From the NCBI GenBank assembly GCA_020205615.1, contig CM035164.1, forward strand, positions 118,545,363 to 118,609,362: 64,000 bases of DNA, given 5' to 3'. The notes below the pieces were generated by a model, which had not been told where the DNA came from, made no database searches, and saw only the letters and a program-made list of their open reading frames with translations. Position 1 is the stretch's first letter. Each line of letters opens with the position of its first letter. The translations under genes were made by a program, and so were the position numbers. This stretch comes from Panax quinquefolius. Lineage: Eukaryota > Streptophyta > Magnoliopsida > Apiales > Araliaceae. This document shows, piece by piece, positions 59,161 through 64,000 of this stretch.

Positions 59161-59955
59161 ATATATATATCCCATAGATTCCCCCAAACTCAAGCTTTTA
59201 AGTCATTCCAACCTTTACCACCAATTCACTAATTTTCTTAAATTTTAACCAAGATTTTCCCTCAGAAACAAATTATGCACCCCTTGAACCAAGTGGATTA
59301 AAACAGTTAAACTTTAAGTGCTAACCAGTTACATAAGTTTCAGACAGGCTCAGATTATCATCATGATCAAAATTAGAACTCATCATCAATTATCAACATT
59401 GTTCAAGTTAACATGCAAAATCAATCTTATCATAAAGTAGAAGCTATGACCACACCAACCGATCACACAGATTCATGAAAAAAAAAATTCAATTATACTA
59501 CATGAACACATACTAATGCAACACATATATGAATATGCAAATAACTACCATGTATTATATGCAACCTAAAAAAAACACAATGCTAACACATAAAAAAAAT
59601 GAACTACTATGCAGATAACTAACTATATACAATACGACACTAAAATGCCCCCAAACTTAAACTAGACATTGTCCTCAATGACTAAAATAGAAAAAATTAA
59701 AGCAGAGGACTTCCTTGAAAATATAGCAATCTTCCTCCTTGTCCACTAAGTTTGGAGAATAGGCTAAGCACATGGAACAAATTGGGCACCACACTTAAAT
59801 TTGACTTGAATAACCTGTAAACTATGATAGACACAATTTTATTAAATCCTAAACTACTAATATAAAACCTAATAAAAACTAAAAATAAAAATTAAACTTG
59901 GGTTGCCTCCCAATAAGCGCTTGTTTTATAGTCTCAGCCTGACTTCTTCAATTCT

Positions 59956-60275
59956 CTATCCAATTCCCCTACGAAAATTGAGGAACCCTCCATCCATCAG
60001 TAATAATGTCTCTTTTGGGAGGTTCCCATTAGCAAAGACCCTTGAATTAAAGTCACCTAGCATGCTCTTTGTAGATAGGTTCCCTATTAAAAACGCCCAA
60101 CAACTAGGTGTTTTCTCCATTATGTCTATGATCAGATTGGGCCATGGAAGCTTGTCAAACACAATGGGCTCTTCCTCTATCTTCTCCTTTTCAACCCACC
60201 ATGACTCCACAGTTGTACTAGCTCTTATGTCACAAAGAGCTTTGCCTACGACATGACTGCCAATTTGGGCATGGT
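59956..60275 (-). pseudogene. protease remnant of the LARD
   Basis: Just downstream of FIKPC and a frameshift, the minus strand reads IGSHVVGKALCDIRAST. Athila/Tat proteases carry KALCDLGAS at the active site, so the D is retained but Leu-Gly became Ile-Arg. The frame goes on as EPIVFDKLPWPNLIIDIMEK and ends at 59956 with no RT after it. Confidence 0.5.
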
Positions 60276-61241
60276 TTTATAAAACTGCCCGGATTCTTGA
60301 ACTTTGGTGGAGGAGGCACATGGGATACTAATGAAATCGATTCATCTTCGTTGAATCTTACAGTTAAATCTTCACAGATCTCCTTTTCTTGGTCCCCAAG
60401 TCTTTCCTCTCTTTCAACATCTATATCATAGAGCACATCCGGTTACAGATTTGGTTCGGGCTCACCATCAGTCTCGGAATTAATGTCATAGAGCCAAGTG
60501 TATTGAGGACAAATGTTCGAGGCATTGGTTAGTTGTTCCGTTTGGTTCGTAAAATTTTGACTCAACGTCTCTTGATTAATCCTCCTCTCCTCACATGAAT
60601 CTATGTACTTGGACAAAACTTCCTCCAAATTTGAATGTTCTTCCTGTTGTAGTGGAGGTGGACACGAGAAATCCGGTGGGTATATTGGACTTGGAGCATA
60701 AAATTGATCTTGATGCGTATGGCTTCATGAAAAATTCGGGTGATATCCCCAATCCTGATAATAGTTATTGGGATAGACATAATTGTTGGGGTAATTACCA
60801 CCATATGGTACCGGCTCGAAACTGGTGGTGCATTGATGATTTATATGATTTCTATCACAATAATCACAAGTAACCGCCACACTTTGACGACGTTGAGCTT
60901 CAAAAGTGTCGAACATCTTCGAAAGTGTCTCAATTTGTGCTGATAATGCAGAAAGTGCTGTCGCGAGTCCATCATTCTCCGCTCCCTCGGTCGAGACATT
61001 TTCGCTATCCTTCGACTCATTGAATGTGATAACCTCCAACGTCTTTGAATTTTCCTCAATTTGTATTGGCTCTGGATTATATGCATTTTGATTCGAATAC
61101 GGTTGGGTAGATCGATTATAGTTCCCTATGAACTGAACTGAACTCATAACCCATTGCTACTTGTTGTGTGGATGGTGGGCTCCATGTTTCCATTGGTCGA
61201 GTCATGTTCGTGTATGGCCATTGATACGCAAAGTCATCCAT
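60230..61241 (-). pseudogene. gag-like frame of the LARD
   Basis: The ATG at 61241 (minus) opens MDDFAYQWPYTNMTRPMET right after a TTTTCAG acceptor-like motif. A frameshift near 61150 leads to SSVQFIGNYNRSTQPYSNQ and then a long Asn/Tyr/Gln-rich stretch with a knuckle-like CDYCDRNHINHQC. Stops at about 60725 and 60443 interrupt one continuous frame that goes on with NLEEVLSKYIDSCEERR and VPPPPKFKNPGSFIKPC. Composition and order fit the gag C-terminal half of Athila/Tat-like elements. No function is expected. Confidence 0.6.
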
Positions 61242-61348
61242 GGTACCTGAAAAGAGAGAAAGAAAAAAAAATTGAAAGAGAATTAAAGAAAAAAAATGTT
61301 TAAATTAAAACTAATTTGATAAAAATTAATATTGGCAAAATTATTAAA

Positions 61349-61371
61349 CTAATTCCCCGGCAGCGGTGCCA
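61349..61371 (-). promoter_or_regulatory. tRNA-Asp type primer-binding site of the LARD
   Basis: On the minus strand TGGCACCGCTGCCGGGG matches the 3' end of tRNA-Asp with two mismatches and lies a few bases from an LTR end in ATCAACA. Confidence 0.7.
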
Positions 61372-61377
61372 AAAACT

Positions 61378-61855
61378 TGTTGATCGATTTCGCAATCAAT
61401 GAATACGTGCAAGTATACACGGTCAACAAGTAATAAAGTGAAAGTAGAGTATCGTTCCCATGAGAAATTATTTAATAAAAATTACCAAGTACTACTCTTA
61501 ACCAAATCAATTTTATTTGAACAACCATAAAATGTGATTTTTATAATTAAGAAAATTAAATTAAACAATTAAAAGAGATTATTCTAAAATAAAACAAATA
61601 AACAAAACTAAGATTTTAACGAATGAATTCAGATAAATAAGGATTAAGACTCCAATATCCCCATTATGAACTGTAAATCAATTATCCAATTATCCCAATT
61701 ATTATGCCTACTGAATTGTTAACAGGAATTCTCAAATGCCAAAAGTCCTTTTCCAAGTGATCAATTTCCTTCTATTTAATCCACATTAATCTTGCTATAT
61801 TCCTATGCAAAACAATTGAATTAAACTCTTTCCAATCCCAATTCCTTATGTGTTA
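61378..61855 (-). repeat. 5' LTR of the LARD, interrupted
   Basis: On the minus strand it ends CGATCAACA at 61378. It matches 57090-57303 toward its right side and is cut at 61856 by an inverted Tekay LTR end (TGTGACGCCCCC). Confidence 0.65.
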
Positions 61856-62539
61856 TGTGACGCCCCCAAAATCGGTATACATCACCCATCTTGAGTCGCC
61901 AGATACATGGTACATAATTCAAATACAACTATCGTGTACAATACGACAAAACATAAACTGTGAGTTTGAATACAAATATTGTCTACTAGAGAGTCTACAA
62001 ACTCAAAAGGAGTCCTAATTATAATTATTATCACACTATTTCATAGAATAGTGAGTACTACTAATGCAAACATCTAGGACCATCACTCTGTTCCCCGACT
62101 AGTCCCAGCTACGTTCTCATTTCCTGAAGAGAACAGTAAAAGAAAAGGGTGAGCTCAACTAGCCCAGTAAGAAATATTATGACTAAGATAATACAGAATA
62201 AATTATCAATAACCTTCAACAGTATAACAACTGATAGAATATAATAGACAACAAGTTTTAGATCAAAAACTGCAGCGGAATAAGCAATCCATTAGAAGAG
62301 TCAAGTAGAGAATAAAATCTACTATCTTCTATGATTTAAACGGTTTTTCATCACTTTTATCGTTGCGACTCAGCTTAATAAATAATCCACATCATCGAAT
62401 CACCCCTGCACTACGGCCAAGGATATTCTTTAGTATCACGACCACAAATAATCCATGCACTACGGGCCAAGGACATTCGTGTATTTATTAATGGTCATGA
62501 TCATGCCAACAACTGTCCATCAATGCACTACGGGCCAAT
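61856..62539 (-). mobile_element. inverted Tekay LTR end (type B/C), truncated
   Basis: TGTGACGCCCCCAAAAT is the reverse complement of the LTR terminus. The sequence follows the last 680 bp of the B/C LTRs backwards to CACTACGGGCCAATGA. It then joins forward-oriented type A pol at 62540. Confidence 0.85.
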
Positions 62540-63485
62540 GAAGATTAAAACTGAGGATATTCCAAAGACTGCCTTCAGAACTCGGTACGAGCATTATGAA
62601 TTCTTAGTCATGTCTTTTGGATTGACTAATGCTCCAGCTGCTTTCATGGATATGATGAACCGTGTATTCAAGGAATATTTGGATCAATTCGTTGTTTTCT
62701 TTATTGATGACATCCTCATCTATTCCAAAGCCGTGAAGATCATGAGCACCATTTGTCGATACTTGAAAGGCTTCATGAAAACAAGCTTTATGCCAAGTCG
62801 AGGAAATGAGAGTTCGGCTTGAGGAAGTAGCATTCCTTGGGCACGTGGTGTCAAAACATGGAGTATCTGTTGACCCTGGCCAAGATTGAAGCAAAGACAA
62901 AAGTTGGGAGCAAATCAAGCTGAAGTCGGTGACCAAGTCGTAGCTTTACGGGCTTAAATTGTTATTATCGGAGATTAGTGGAAGGATTTTCTCGAATCGC
63001 TACTCTGCTTAACTCACCGACTAAAAAGATACAAAATTCGTATGGAGCGAGGATTGCGAGAAGAGTTTCCAAGAGCTCAAGAGGAGGCTTATTTCGGCAC
63101 CTGTTTTGGTAATACCATCTAGTACGGATGGATTTGTTATCTACAGCGATGCTTCAGGCAAAGGGTTAGGATGTGTTCTCATGCAACATGGGAAAGTCAT
63201 AGCCTATGCCTCACGATAACTCAAAGAATATGAGAGGAATTATCCTACTCATGATCTAGAGTTTGCAGCAGTCGTATTCGCGTTGAAAATTTGGAGACAT
63301 TATATAGGGAGAAAGTGGAGATTTATACGGACCATAAAAGCCTCAAATATTTCTTCACCCAAAAAGAACTCAACATGCGGCAACGACGTTGGCTTGAACT
63401 ATTGAAAGATTACGATCACACTATTCAATATCATCCCGGAAAAGCGAACGTAGTAGTCGATTTATTGAGTAAAGATCATATATAG
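62540..63485 (+). pseudogene. RT and RNase H of the terminal type A fragment
   Basis: [18 protein letters not shown] and [10 protein letters not shown] (catalytic box) lie in the first frame, which breaks at about 62730. RT thumb pieces follow with frameshifts. RNase H is seen as [18 protein letters not shown] with a TAA for Gln/Arg near 63219, then [17 protein letters not shown] and [14 protein letters not shown]. Confidence 0.8.
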
Positions 63486-64000
63486 ATCAGTAATGATATT
63501 GTCAATGCAAAGGCCCATTCCGTATGACTTGCAAAGGATGGAGGTAGAATTAAAGACTCTAGGGACCCACATGATGATGGCGAATATACGAGTAGAACCA
63601 ACTTTAATCGATAAAGTTAAAGTCGCTTTCAAGCTACTTGGACACAATGCCGATGTATGTATGAAGAAAGTGCAAGAAGGAGCTATTCTAGAAGCGAGAA
63701 TCGATGAAGAAGGAATACTTAGATTAAACTCCAGACTTTGTGTTCCTAACGATTCTGACTTGAAGCATAGAATCATGATGGAGGCACACAACACCCCGTT
63801 TGCAATCCATCCTGGGAGTACCAAAATGTATCATGATATTCGACATACATTTTGGTGGTCGACATACATTTTGGTGGAACAATATGAAAAGAGAGATCGT
63901 AGAGTTTATCTCGAGGTGTTTAACTTGTCAACGTGTAAAGGCGGAGCATCAAGTGCCAAAAGGTCCATTGCAACCACTTGAGATTCCGGAATGGAAGTTG
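63486..64000 (+). pseudogene. integrase N-part of the terminal type A fragment
   Basis: Frame 63493-63981 reads [37 protein letters not shown] and then, after a 19-bp tandem duplication at about 63839-63876, loses the frame ([15 protein letters not shown]) before the CLTCQ motif. It is cut by the window end. Confidence 0.8.
63839..63876 (+). repeat. 19-bp tandem duplication in integrase
   Basis: TCGACATACATTTTGGTGG occurs twice in a row. Other copies have it once (38387, 54530). 19 is not a multiple of three, so it shifts the frame. Confidence 0.85.

Larger units (their letters stand above)
57083..61855 (-). mobile_element. Athila/Tat-like non-autonomous retrotransposon (LARD)
   Basis: Minus-strand order: 5' LTR (61855-61378), primer-binding site TGGCACCGCTGCCGGGG (61371-61355) of the tRNA-Asp type used by Athila/Tat elements, gag-like frame (61241-60230), a protease remnant (near 60275-60195), non-coding DNA with a TTGGGAGGCAACCC motif (about 59900-59920), a purine tract GGTTTAAGTTTGAGGG (58421-58406), and a 3' LTR (58405-57083). 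No RT, RNase H or integrase. This makes it a large retrotransposon derivative of the non-chromovirus gypsy branch. Confidence 0.75.
62540..64000 (+). mobile_element. type A pol fragment running off the window
   Basis: Begins inside RT ([19 protein letters not shown]) with no LTR, gag or protease before it in this orientation, and goes through RT, RNase H and the first half of integrase to the window end. The closest look-alikes are 52370-55212 and 35985-39633. Confidence 0.88.

Noticed and set aside
60595..61091. Plus-strand frames of 61-92 codons
   Set aside because: They are antisense shadows of the LARD gag-like frame on the minus strand.

Overview
This is plant nuclear DNA, probably from a dicot. 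It is AT-rich and intron-containing, and is dominated by Ty3/gypsy LTR retrotransposons of the chromovirus (Tekay/Del-like) type, with tRNA-iMet primer-binding sites and C-terminal chromodomain-like tails. MITEs, Mutator-like foldback elements and one Athila/Tat-like non-autonomous element are also present. I see no rRNA or tRNA gene, no CRISPR array and no bacterial-type operon.

Region 1 (1-2223) is the right part of a Tekay-type LTR (type C). Region 2 (2224-21552) holds the only host gene I recognise: a three-exon DCL gene (plastid DCL / DUF3223 family; exons 2986-3311, 4622-4736 and 17229-17400). The splice phases fit, but one extra base in the last exon shifts the frame. Intron 2 is about 12.5 kb and is loaded with transposons: a PIF/Harbinger-like MITE inserted into another copy of its own family (7878-10847), a foldback MULE with a 9-bp target duplication (10879-12419), a short-LTR retrotransposon (12864 to about 16604) carrying a second MULE (13601-15333), and a Stowaway MITE (16626-16887). 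Downstream lie another long-inverted-repeat element, a palindromic MITE and a copia-like LTR end.

Region 3 (21553-55212) is best read as one tandem array of a single retrotransposon family (type A), in which neighbouring internal domains share LTRs. The order is LTR (21553-24000), deleted internal domain, LTR remnant carrying element B, internal domain 1 (35985-39633), shared LTR (39634-43728) carrying a truncated B copy, and internal domain 2 (43729-55212) carrying element C (44350-52369). The two B insertions sit at the same LTR position with the same CGGTG target repeat. This implies that B inserted first and the LTR-internal unit was then duplicated by unequal recombination. Every gag-pol is broken by stops, frameshifts or deletions.

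Region 4 (55213-64000) holds an inverted, diverged LTR (56017-57083), a minus-strand Athila/Tat-like LARD with gag and protease remnants but no reverse transcriptase (57083-61855), an inverted Tekay LTR end (61856-62539), and a forward type A pol fragment that runs off the window.

The retrotransposons do not form a working system together. They record nested insertion, tandem duplication, deletion and cytosine-deamination decay beside and inside one chloroplast-biogenesis gene. Many copies also carry short scrambled blocks at CG/CHG-rich positions that look more like consensus errors than evolution, so individual frameshifts deserve caution.
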